64,000 bases of DNA from Meghimatium bilineatum (Eukaryota > Mollusca > Gastropoda > Stylommatophora > Philomycidae). The translations under genes were made by a program, and so were the position numbers. The stretch is taken from contig CM067307.1 in the NCBI GenBank assembly GCA_034231615.1, forward strand, positions 9,250,437 to 9,314,436, given 5' to 3'. Below the pieces are notes generated by a model. It was not told the DNA's origin, did no database searches, and saw only the letters and a list, made by a program, of their open reading frames with translations. Below are positions 24,101 through 36,100 of the stretch, piece by piece (positions within the stretch are counted from its first letter, which is position 1; each line of letters opens with the position of its first letter).

Positions 24101-27100
24101 TAGGTACTCATCTGTCTAACCAGTGGTTGACTATAAACTGCCTAACTTCCCAGATCATAAACCCATTTTCTAGTGACTGAATTGATTGTTATTTGGTTGC
24201 TGATCCAGCGTCCCATGCCCTTTGACCCAACATTATGTTGCTGGGAAATGAGTGAACTGATCATTTGAGTTTTTATGAGTGATGAGAGAACTCAAACCCA
24301 GGTCATCTAGTTCAGTGGTTCTTAACGCTGGAATATGGCTATCCTACATGTAAATGTGTTGTCACACAGGTCATTATAAAATGTTTACATGTTATTTGGC
24401 ACTCTGTATACAAAGTCTAGAACTGTAAACCTAAAGATGGTCTTCAAGTAGCTCCTGAAAAGTGATTTACGCATGGTTGCCAAACCAGTTTGATACGTAG
24501 ATGTAGGCAAAATATTGGAGAGCTTAGACTGTCACTGTAAGTATTTAAAATGGGTACTGGATAGTGTAAGAAAAATACAAAAAAATCAATAGAAACTGTT
24601 CATAGAATAACAATCAAAGAGGGAATGCCTACAAGTCTAAACAATATACATGAATTACACAGAGTACTAACATCACACAAATAGGAGAGTGATGTGTTCC
24701 ACCCTATGCAATGTAATCAGAGTTGATGGAAAATAGTTACCCTTAGCACTAATTTTAGTCATTTAATTCCTAATGTTTCAATTTTTCTCTGAAGAAAGTA
24801 GTAACAAATCACATTTAATTAAACACACTTACATAGTACAGTACATTGGTCCAGCCCTCCATTGTGATACACTGAAACACTGTCAGCATGGCAAAGCCAA
24901 TGTTGTCAAAGCTAGTTATTCCATGGTTGGGACCTACCCAGCCAGCACTACACTTGGAGATGTTGGCCTGACACTTGAATGTTCCATAATCTGAGATGAC
25001 ATTACAAGGACGTACGTCCACTTCGTCCCCAAGGTCAATGTCATCTAAGATAAGCATAAAATATTTGATTAAAAGGTATTTCAATTAAAATAAGTAAATA
25101 TGTGTTACTACTATTATGTTATCAAAACCTAATGTTATATTATCAAAACCTACTGTTATGTTATCTAAACCCACTGTTATATTATCAAAACCTACTGTTA
25201 TGTTATCTAAACCCACTGTTATGTTATAAAAACCCACTGTTATCAAAACCTACTGTTATATTATCAAAATCTACTGTTATGTTATCAAAATTCACTGTTA
25301 TGTTATCAAAACACAATTACATCATCAAAACCCACTGCTATGTTATCAAAACCTACTGTTATCTTATCAAAACCTCTTCAAGCTATGTTATCAAAAAATG
25401 GTAGAAAAACGACCTAATTTAAAAAAAATTATAATTGTTTTTATACTGTTTTATTATTAGCTGTAGGTGTTTATAACACATAGGCCTATTTTCTTATTCA
25501 ATATATTTACCTTCATATTTTTATTACTACAGCCCATACCTGATCCTCAGAAAACCTCTGGCTTTTTTGGTAATTATATATTTAGGAAAAGTTATGTTTT
25601 ACTATTACATTCTTGCTAACACACAGGTTCATGTGGGTTTACAGTAAAATAAAGTACTTGTGTATACCTATATGCCTTTTATATAAAGCCAATTCATCCT
25701 TTAGGGTTAGGGTTAGGGATGCCAACTATTTGAAGTGGAGATGGGTCTTAGTTCAGCCAACAGAGGCTGTAAACTGAGGCTCGTTGGGCCATCCCTGACA
25801 TCGAGCAGTACTAAAGTTCTGCCCAAGCAAGCACTGGTGTTTGAAGTTGGAGATACCATGCCAAGAGGCACATCATCAACAACCATGGTATCACGCATCT
25901 CGACTATATAATATATTTTCACAACAAAGTAAGCCTAACTGCAAAAGAGAAGAAGACATAGGCCCTATATTCCTTTGCATTACTGTGCAGAAAATGGGAG
26001 CAAAGAAAAGTAATATTACCATCTGCATGCATCTCATAACAGGTGACTAAGGAGGTTGGCCATGAGGTTTTATAATCCATACCATGATCTCCAATGTGAT
26101 GAAGCTTGCTGTAGATCCATGCCTGGACTGCTGGGAATCAATCCTTTTATGTGCAGAATATTCCCTCTAAAGAACATGGCAGAGCCAATTAAGCAAGTGT
26201 CATGCAATGTGGCATATCGAGGCCAACTCCTTGAAGTGGAGATGGGACTTGGTCCAGTGTTGATACTAAGATTGGTCGGTGCAACCTCTAAATTGAGCAG
26301 GTCCACAGTCCCGCCCAAGCAAGTACAGGTGCTGAATTCGGTGATACTGGGCCAATAGGCACACCCCCAACCACAGTATCATGCGAAATGCAACATGTAT
26401 ACACCACCATCTGCAACAAGCTCTGAGATTGCAGAAAAAGTAACAGCAAAGTCTCTTCTAGGTTGTCCAGCTTGCAGCATTGCCCCCTACAACCTTTTTG
26501 AGTCAAGCAGTCATCTGGAACTGAGCAAAAGCTCTGGAGAACTTTCCCACCAAACATATTGTCATATAGATACCAATTTAGAGCTGAAAGTAGTGCTCCA
26601 CAGTCTGACAGAAGAAACAAATGTGACAAATTTTTACTTCCTCAGAGTTCTATCCTCCTCATCATTATCATCATTTTTTACAGATGTTGACAGATCTTTT
26701 GGGTGTTGTGTGGCTTCATAACAAAATTGTGTAAGCAGTTTTCTGTATATTTATTTTAGTTTCCACAACTCACAGTATACTGAGGTTGTGAGGAGCTCTC
26801 TGTTGATCTTTGCTTTTGCAAGGATGGGATATATTGGCTTTATTGTATTAACAGTTGTGTTCTGTGGTCATTTTATTTTAGGAGTTTCAGAGAGGAGTTT
26901 GACACCACCATATTAAACCAAATAGTGAAATAACGGCTACACTAATGAAAATTTCAGCTCTGATGCATGTACTCTGTCACACCGGCGAAGATCTTGATGA
27001 GTGGACCCCCAGTCAAAATAGCTAACACCACATCCTAGACGAAATAATGAAATAATCCATCTTTCAAGTGATGTTGACTGTGTTACACAAAAACACAAGT

Positions 27101-30100
27101 TGCTATGTACACCATTTTGACCGGAAGTCAAAAGTATAAGTGACAATGACTCTTGTTCCATGACTAGAGTAAAGGAATTTGGTTTGAAATGTGGTGTTGC
27201 TAGAAAGGAGTGGTTTCGTGGGCAAGAAAGCATGATGGTCAATCAACTGCGCACTGGGACCATCAGTCAACGTGTAATGGCGGCTACACTCAAGGAGAGA
27301 TCTGAACACCTATGGACTTGTCTGGAGTGCAGTGACGATGCTACAACGACTAACTAACTATATTAAAGCAAGCCATTGAACTGTAATTTTGAGAAATTAA
27401 GTTGATTAAGTATGTGTTTTAAGTTAATTAATGAAAATTATGTTGTAGGAATTCATGGTATGGTGGAAGAAGACGACGTGGGAAGAGGAAGACATGGCTG
27501 AATAATACCAAGGACTGGACAAGGTGTGAAGTTTCCAAACTCATCAGAATGGTAGAGGATAGAGATGTATGGAAATCTTTCTGCACCAATTGTCTCAATG
27601 TGACACTGATGGGTTATTGGTTTTATTATTATTATATATGGACTTTTCATAAATTGTATTTGCAAAATATAAGTAACTTTACCTTGAGAAAATTGAATTG
27701 TGTCCTTTTTGAAACAGGCACTGTGAAATGCCCCAACATAAAAATCAAGGCCAATAATTGCAAAGATGACGATGGCAAAGAGGACGAGGAGACAGACCTG
27801 GAGCAGTGGTGCCATCGCTCTGATGATAGATTTGAGCACCACTTGGAGGCCTGAAATTAGATTGGAAGGAATCAGTATAAAAGTTATAACTTTCAGTGAC
27901 AAAAATAAAGATATGCATCAATAAATATATTAGTTAAATCCCATTATAACAATGTGGTCTGGACTGATGAAATATTTTAATATTTATGTAATAACAGAAA
28001 TCCACTATATACAGTACAAACAATAAAGAATTGATATAAATGGGAATTCTGAAAAGTGTTATTAAATATGGAACTTTGTTATAAAAGAATGTGCTAATGA
28101 GAGATTTCACTATATTGATGTTAATATTCCAGAATTAATAACAAATTGAAACCAGTCTGAAGTAAGTCAAAAATTTCAAATATTTGGGTACCTTAGTAAC
28201 ATCAAATAGACGATTTATTAAACAAGTCAAATGTAGAATTTCTCAAGCAAAGGCAACATTTCACAAAATAAAGAATATCTTGCGTAATATATCTGTGTCC
28301 ATTGAGATGTGAAGGAGAGTTCTTACAAGTTATAGTGAACCAATTCTCATTAATGGAAGTGAATCTTGGACAATTAGAAGTATAGAGAAAAACTATAAAA
28401 ACTATAAAGAGGCAGTAGAGATGTGGTTTTAGAGAAGAATGTTAAGAATACTATGGACAGATAAAAAGAATTACCAAGATATCTTGGCAGAAGTTAAATA
28501 AAAATAGGACTTCTCCCCTAAATAACAAAAGAGACAATCTACAATTTTAGGACACATCATCAGAAAAGGAAAGATGGAGCACATGGTGACAACAGGCAAG
28601 TTGAAGAGCAAGGGAGGTAGAGGATGAGAGAAGATGCTAGACAGCCTGGCATTCTTTAATAGAACATTAAATAAGAAATAATTGTCAGCACATGTAAAAG
28701 AAAGTTTTGGAAAGACATGATAACCAATGCCACAAGGCATGGACTATTACAAAAATGATTGACAGAACAAGAAACAGAAGGCAGTGGAAAGACATAATAA
28801 CTAATTACACATGATATGGACTAAACGAAGAAGTGATTGACAGCACATGAAACAGAGGGTTTTGAAAAGACATGCTAACCAATTATGTATGGCTATGTTA
28901 TTGATATTCAAATGCTGATGAGTAATGCAGTTCTTGTCAGCACAATGCCATTCTTTAAAAAGTGCAGGCCTTTTGAAGTTGACTTAGTGATCCATGTAGT
29001 AAGTTAGTTACTGTTAAGGGAGCCTGTAGCTTTTTTTTTTGGAGTTGAAAGGTAAGAGCAGTCAATAAGGAGGTATTCCACTGTTTCATTGGGATAAGAG
29101 CAGTGTCTACAAGTGGGCAGTTGCTGGGGTTTGATACGGTTTAAATGGCTATTGGTCCTTGCATTCCTGTTCAAAACTGAAAGATAAGGTATTGGTTTCT
29201 CCTGTAGAGTGTTAATGTTGTTATTGTCCTTTAGCCGTATCATTTTAATAAATACAATTCAACCAGTCAGCCCATTTCTTCAGCCAGATTTCCCTAGTAT
29301 TGTTTCTGAGAATCTGTTTGAATGTTCCCATACTACAAGGTCTTTGCTTCTGTTGTTTTGAGGTGCCTCTTTTGAGACGCCATTACCCCCAGTTTGAACT
29401 AGCTAGTCTCTTAATGAGGTTCAGGCATTTACTTGCTTTTCCTCTGAGATTTTTATATAGTCTTTTAGTGTTAGTTGTCCGTCTAGTTTTATTCCAAGGT
29501 ATACAGGTGTTTCTTCCTTTGTTAACATTTTCCCACTCAATTTGTAGTTGACAGATCTTTTGGGTGTTGTGTGGCTTCATAACAAAATAGTGTAAGTAGT
29601 TTCCTGTATATTTATTTTAGTTTTCACAATTCACAGTATACTGAGAATGTGAGGAGAGTTCTGCTGATCTTTGCTTTTGCAAGGATGGGATATTTGTCAG
29701 TAGTCCAGATGGCAAGGTCATCAGCAAACAATGCTTTTGGCACATTGAGATGTTTCGCTAGATCACCAATGAAAATAAGGAAGAGTGTGCAGCTTAGACA
29801 GGAGCCTTGAAGCAGTCCCTCCTCAGTGTTTTTTTCTGGGACAGTGTACCACCATAGTCGGTGGCTATGGTTCTGTTTGTCAGGAAGACCTGTATCCTTT
29901 CAAACATTTTCCCACCTATTCCCATTCCGTTCATCTTCAGCAAGAGTCTCTCCAGACTTTGTCAAAGGCTTGCTCAAGGTCACTGAACAATGCTAATGTG
30001 CTTTTTTTTCCTTCTTTTAAACCATCCATCTCATTTTGTGTGAATCTGAAGAGGTCATCTGTGAGACATTTACACCTGAAGCCTGCCTGGTTATTATCTA

Positions 30101-33100
30101 GACACTCATGGCCTTTCAGCCACCAGTACAATCTGTTGTTAACCATTCTCTCAACCAGCTTGTCTATGCATGAGATGAGGCATGAACTGTAAGAAATGTT
30201 GACAGCACATGAAACAGAATGCAAGACACGATAACCAATGATACACGGCATAAGCTATAAGAAGAAATGATTGACAGCACATGAAACTGAAGGCTGTGGA
30301 AAGACATGATAACCAACGACACATGGCATGGACTATAAGAATAGCACAATAAAGAGAAAAAGACTATCCTGCAATTATTTTTTCAAAAATGTTGCTTGGG
30401 ATCAGCGTACAATACCATGAGACATTGTTCTTAAGTATTACATTATAACATACTACATTGGAATTTCATTATAGCGCATAAGTTTATAAATGTTCCATTT
30501 TAACACTTTTCAAAATTCCTTATTTATATTGTTTATTGTAGGGCTTATCTATTGTATATAGTGAATTTCTGCTATTACACAATATTTGTTGGTCTGGACC
30601 AAGTTGCTACAATATAATTCCATTGGAAGCTTATATTTTATTTTTAATATAGAAAGATAGTTACTATTTATCAATGTTGAATCATAGTATTTTGTAACAG
30701 AATAACAAAAAATGTATTGATAATGCAGCTACATTATTTCAGTAACGGATCCCAGCTGTGCTAAATTCTAATTGGGTATTCCCAATTACTTTTACTCTGC
30801 CCTGATTTCTTCTCGTCCTACAAAAATAAGACAGCTTTTAGGGTAATGTTTTCTTATTGACACCAGAAAGTCTATTCTGCATAGATGGAATGGTTGATGC
30901 GTTACTGGATCTCGGTGATTTCAGAGCGAAACAATTTTTGTCAATGAGGAAATATATTTTTTTTAAAAACAGGTTAGCTCATCCATAGCAGATTGAGGAA
31001 CAAGTAAAATTATTTGTAGCAGCTGAATGATACCTTATTTTTATAGACCATATTATTTACTCCAAAGCTCAGTATTATGGACATATAGTCTCTCTATGTG
31101 AAGTGTTCTTTAGAAAATGTTGTCCTCATTGCCATACCATGCTGTAACCTCTCGGTTATGTGCGAGCTGCTTAGGCTCTTCCAGTGTCATGTTCAGAAGC
31201 TCTTTCATATCCTGTGTTCATCATAGTCTTGGTTTGCCTCTTATTCCTTTTTCTAGAACTTTTAAGTGTCTTTTTATATATTCAAAATGTGTTAGCTTTT
31301 TTTTTTTTGGGGATAGTTTTGAGGAGCCAGTAATGTCAATATTTTATTTTCTATTGCAGATGTCATTGCCCACATCTCACAACCATGTGTTGCCACTGGA
31401 AACATATAGCTTCTTAATAGTTGTAACTTTGTTTTTTAGTTTGCTACTTGCCAAAGATTTTTCATCTGTGATGTTTTTTACAGGGCAATTGCCAATCTCT
31501 ATTAGATCTCTGCTGAGTAATCTCCTGTGGTGTTGATAGCTGACCCGAGATATTCAAAGTTGTTGACATGTTCTAGTTGTTCTTTGTCAATGAGGTATGA
31601 ATTCATCTCTGGTTATATGCATTAATTTATCAGCTTGAAGATTTAAGTAAGGTGGCAGTGAGGCGGATTTTGATACCATTTACATTAAATTTCTTATAAT
31701 CGACCACACAGTCATTCAGCATTTTTTTTCCTCAGGACTGACCTGTTTCTTATACATGAAAATCTCAGCAGCAGTGTACAAAACAGTTGCACCTATAAGA
31801 TTCCATGATGTAATTAATTCTTTTGCTGATATAATTTTATTTGTACAAGTTTGTAAATTGGAACTAGTACATTTTTTAATATAATCAGGACATTTCACCA
31901 CTGAAAGAAAATAACTGCACTTACCAGGGCTACAAATAACATGATCAACATTGAAGAAATAGTATTTTAACAGGTTGATCACTTGGTTCCTATGTTGTTT
32001 AGAATATGAAAAGAAACTATAGGCCTGCTTTAACATTTTAACAATGCTGTGATTACAGTAAGAACTATACATTCTGAATAGATATAGGGCCTACATATAT
32101 AACTTAGCTGATTAGCACAGGAATGTTTTATGCTAAGGGTATAAACCACTACAGAAAATCCCCACTGTCTAGCGGGTTAGCATGCGAGTACTTCAGGCCA
32201 ATGGATTAAATCCCCACAAAACATTCTGATGGGAAACTCAAATATAGTCGACTGTTTTAAACCATCTTCTGACATCTCTTGCACTTCAGCTCATTTCCAA
32301 GCATAATGGTGGTTCGTTTCTCTTTGAACTAATCGACAAAGCAGAGAGGAGCTTAATGAAAATGTGCAAGACACTTTCTCCATCAAACCTCCTCAGGCAT
32401 ACAATCACGTGTGAAACATAGGGATTATTGGTGGCTGCAATTCAAACAATGTGTGGCTCTCATAGTCCACTTGAAATTTGACACTGGCTGCTTCCTGACC
32501 ATCAGTAAAGACACAAAAGGTCATCTAGGCCTATATATATGAATATATATACCAGGGTATATATATAAAATAGTTAAGAACTACATTTGTTGGCACTTAC
32601 AATAATATTAGCATATTTACTCATCTTGTGTTTATTAAATACAATGCTGTGATTACTGTAAGTACTATGTATTCTGAATATATATATATATAAATATAAA
32701 TATATATAAGAGTGTGTATATATATATATATAAAATAGTTAAGAACTACATTTGTTGGTACATGATGAAATATTATTACCATATTTGCTCATCTAATAAT
32801 TATTACGGTAAAACTGAAAATATATCATGACAGTCTAGGATGTAAGACATACTGGGTATTCCAGATACCAGCTTGAGAGGTCGAAGCACCCGTACTGCCC
32901 GTAATGTGCGCAGATTGATTGTACCTGATGCTCCAGCGGCAAACAAGGTAAAAAACCTGCAGGACGGATAAGAATATTAAGCCAACCAATAAGGTAAGAA
33001 GGGGCTACCAGGTTGAAGCAGAATAAGGAAAATTTGTAGCTAAAAACTTAATAAAAAGCAAGTAAAATAAAGTACATTCATAAGGAGAAATGGCATGAAC

Positions 33101-36100
33101 CGTATCAAATATTTTTCCAAATTTAATATTGTATCATATATTAATATATGGATATCTGTCTTATTGTCATGATCTCCTGGTCAAGATGGGCTTGATCATT
33201 CCAAGGGGTGATGGGTATCGATATAATCGCTGAAAGGGAGTTTACCCCTTGAAAGGAAAGAAGGTTTAGTGTCAAAGTGTTTAGTGTTAACTCCATTTTA
33301 GAGTTTAATGCCCGTCACCCCTAGTAATGGTCAAGTCCATGTGGACCAGGAGATTGTGTGGATAGTACCTACCGGTACATATCAAATTGTACTATTTTAA
33401 TAAATACATCTGATAAAAAATCAAAGAGAAATTCAAAAGATCGGCTTCAAAGAAATTTTGGGATTAAATATGTCATTTTTGTGTGATCAATTAGGGAAAG
33501 TGATGTAGAATTCAGAACAGTGAACTTTTAGAAGGATCTGTATTTTCGTACACAAATGGGCTAACCCATAATATTTTATTTTGATATAAATTCTTCCCAA
33601 ATTATTTTTTAGAGTAATTTACTAAAGATGAAAAAATTCAATTTGGGTATAAGTGATTCAATGAAATATTAGTACATCCCTATACAAAAAACTCAAATTC
33701 TGTACATATTTACAGGTATGATAGAATTTGATAATGTTCATACCAAAAGGTTACTTGTTGCAGAATGTTAATGTAGATTTTGTCAGCTAAGCTATGAGGA
33801 ACTGCATATGAAACTTTTATTCTCTTATACAATTAGCCAATAAAGTAGCATGACTGAACTTTCATAATATGTGAAATGCAACAGTAAAACTGATTGACAT
33901 TCAAAAAATAAAATTGTCTTATTAAAGACAATTGTCATTATTTTAAAGCCAACTAAAATGACAAGTGATAGCAATCTCCAAATCGCAAAGTGGATACATT
34001 AAAAAAAAAAGCAATATTAAATCTCATCTTATCATACATGTCAACTTTCAGAAGGGCAATTTATTGTCTTTCAGTTCAAAATACATCTAAAAAGAAGTAT
34101 TTTAATCCTCCAATTCTTAATAAGGAGTCTTCACTAATGGTAAGTACTAGAGGTTTATACAGACATATTCAATGAAATCTAAATATGCTGGAAATCCGTA
34201 GTAGTTGACAGATATAAATAATAATTCAGTCATCATCATCAGGTGCCACTTCTCAACAGACCTCCAGCATCTTTTGTTTATTGCCTTGGTGGTGAACTCT
34301 GCTAGACTGCAGCTGTCAATGATGTTTCTCTCCCACTTGTATCTCTGCCTACCTCCTGATCTCCACCCGTCAATTCTTCTCTCAAGTAATATCCTCAGCA
34401 AGGTTTAGACTTGTGTTGCTGCTTCTCTTTGGCATGTGTGGTCATCTATCGCAGCAATGATGTTAACAGTTTCAGACCTGCGTAGTTACATCTCTTTCTG
34501 GTTTTTTCAGAGAAGAATGAAAAGTCCAAAACTGGCATGGAATCCTTTGTCACAACTGGGACATGTATGATCAGGATTGGGCATCTGTGTGCTTAGTGTT
34601 CTGTCTTTCCAGGCAGCATGTTTTCTCTGTGTCTCTGAGATTTAATACACCTTAGCGATACAAGCACCTTTACTAGTGTGGCTGTTCCACACTGTGATTC
34701 TGAGTGACAGACTCTCAGGATGTGGCATTGATGTGGAAGATCTTTAGAGAAACTTTGAGAGAGTCCTAGAAGTATTTCTTCTGTCCACCGGAAAGTGTTC
34801 TCCCTTAAGGAGCTCACCATACTTCGGCCGTTTTGTGATGCATTTGTTACTTCAGCTGTTTTGTGATGCATTTGTTACTTCAGCTGTTTTGTGATGCATT
34901 TGTTACTTCAGCTGTTTTGTGATGCATTTGTTACTTCAGCTGTTTTGTGATGCATTTGTTACTTCAGCTGTTTTGTGATGCATTTGTTACTTCAGCTGTT
35001 TTGTGATGCATTTGTTACTTCAGCTGTTTTGTGATGCATTTGCTACTTCAGCTGTTTTGTGATGCATTTGTTACTTCAGCTGTTTTATGATGCATTTGTC
35101 AGACAATTACACATGTCCAGTACATATTGGTTCTGCCTTCATTAGCATTATATGAATGTTGAGATATTGTATCTGGTGTCTGATCTGTAGCCTGCACTGT
35201 ATGTGGATTAAAGTGAGGAAAAGTGGATATTGTATTTGGTGTCTGATCTGTAGCCTGCACTGTATGTGGATTAAAGTGAGGAAAAGTGGATATTGTATTT
35301 TGTGTCTGATCTGTAGTCTGCACTGTATTTGGATTAAAGTGAGGAAAAGTGGATATTGTATTTGATGTCTGATCTGTAGCCTGCACTGTATTTGGATTAA
35401 AGTGAGGAAAAGTGGATATTGTATTTGGTGTCTGATCTGTAGCCTGCACTGTATTTGGATTAAAGTGAGGAAAAGTGGATATTGTATCTGGTGTCTGATC
35501 TGTAGCCTGCACTGTATTTGGATTAAAGTGAGGGAAAGTGCTAGTCATCAACCATCTCACTCTCTCGTACTGGCCGATTTGACACCAGTGGCAAGATAAA
35601 GTTGAGACAGCTGGAAAATAGTTCAGAATGTAATGGTGATCATTGTTTAAGTTAATGATGCTAAGAAAATATTGTAAACCCTTCAACACAATGAACTGCT
35701 GCTGTGAATATATATAGCCTTACAATAATCATTAAACAAAAAATGGGAAAACCACATAAGCCTAGATATTAAACAGACACCTTCCAAATCATAAATAAAA
35801 ATCAACAATAATAGACAATCAAAATTCCACCTTAAAAACCACAAAAAAATATTGCCACAACTTAATAAAAATAATTTTACTCTCAGCTTTGACTGCTAAA
35901 AATAAAATAAAATAAAAATGACTAAAACTCATGATGCAGATTCCGTGTGGCATGTGGTATTCTACACACCCACCAACCAAATTGTAGTGCTTTCACTCAC
36001 TCTCCACACCAGTGACCAATTTTAGAGGACGAAGAACTCGAAGTGCTCTGACTGCTGGCTGACTGACTGAGTCAATCATAAAATCTACAAGCCTGTTGTA

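Larger units (their letters stand above)
25045..27682. other. Intron 5
   Basis: Contains a 21-bp minisatellite, two R4 copies, R5, a Jockey-type LINE scrap (26680-26850) and a LINE family A end (27430-27640). 25405-25700 is AT-rich. 26420-26680 and 26880-27360 are more GC-balanced but only vaguely LINE-like; no call. Confidence 0.7.
27851..32852. other. Intron 4b
   Basis: Contains R6 (two inverted copies), LINE family G with its tandem tail, a Jockey-type LINE, another LINE relic (31100-31720), a tRNA-like SINE candidate and AT-rich duplications. 30640-31090 and 31730-32150 are otherwise featureless and AT-rich. Confidence 0.75.
32957..36000. other. Intron between alternative exons 4a and 4b
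   Basis: 3.04 kb. Contains a foldback element (33170-33362), a LINE family E scrap (34215-34420), a 28-bp and a 63-bp minisatellite. 33365-34200 and 35560-36000 are AT-rich without recognisable elements. This intron is never fully spliced out in the usual sense if 4a and 4b are mutually exclusive. Confidence 0.8.

Noticed and set aside
26395-26721. 108-codon plus-strand open frame
   Set aside because: It overlaps an R4 repeat and a LINE scrap, has no recognisable motif and runs antisense to the channel; probably chance.
35099-35689. 196-codon open frame on the minus strand with 21-residue repeats ([13 protein letters not shown]...)
   Set aside because: It is the 63-bp intronic minisatellite read in frame; both strands are open simply because the unit length is divisible by three. 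It lies between channel exons and has no independent gene signals.
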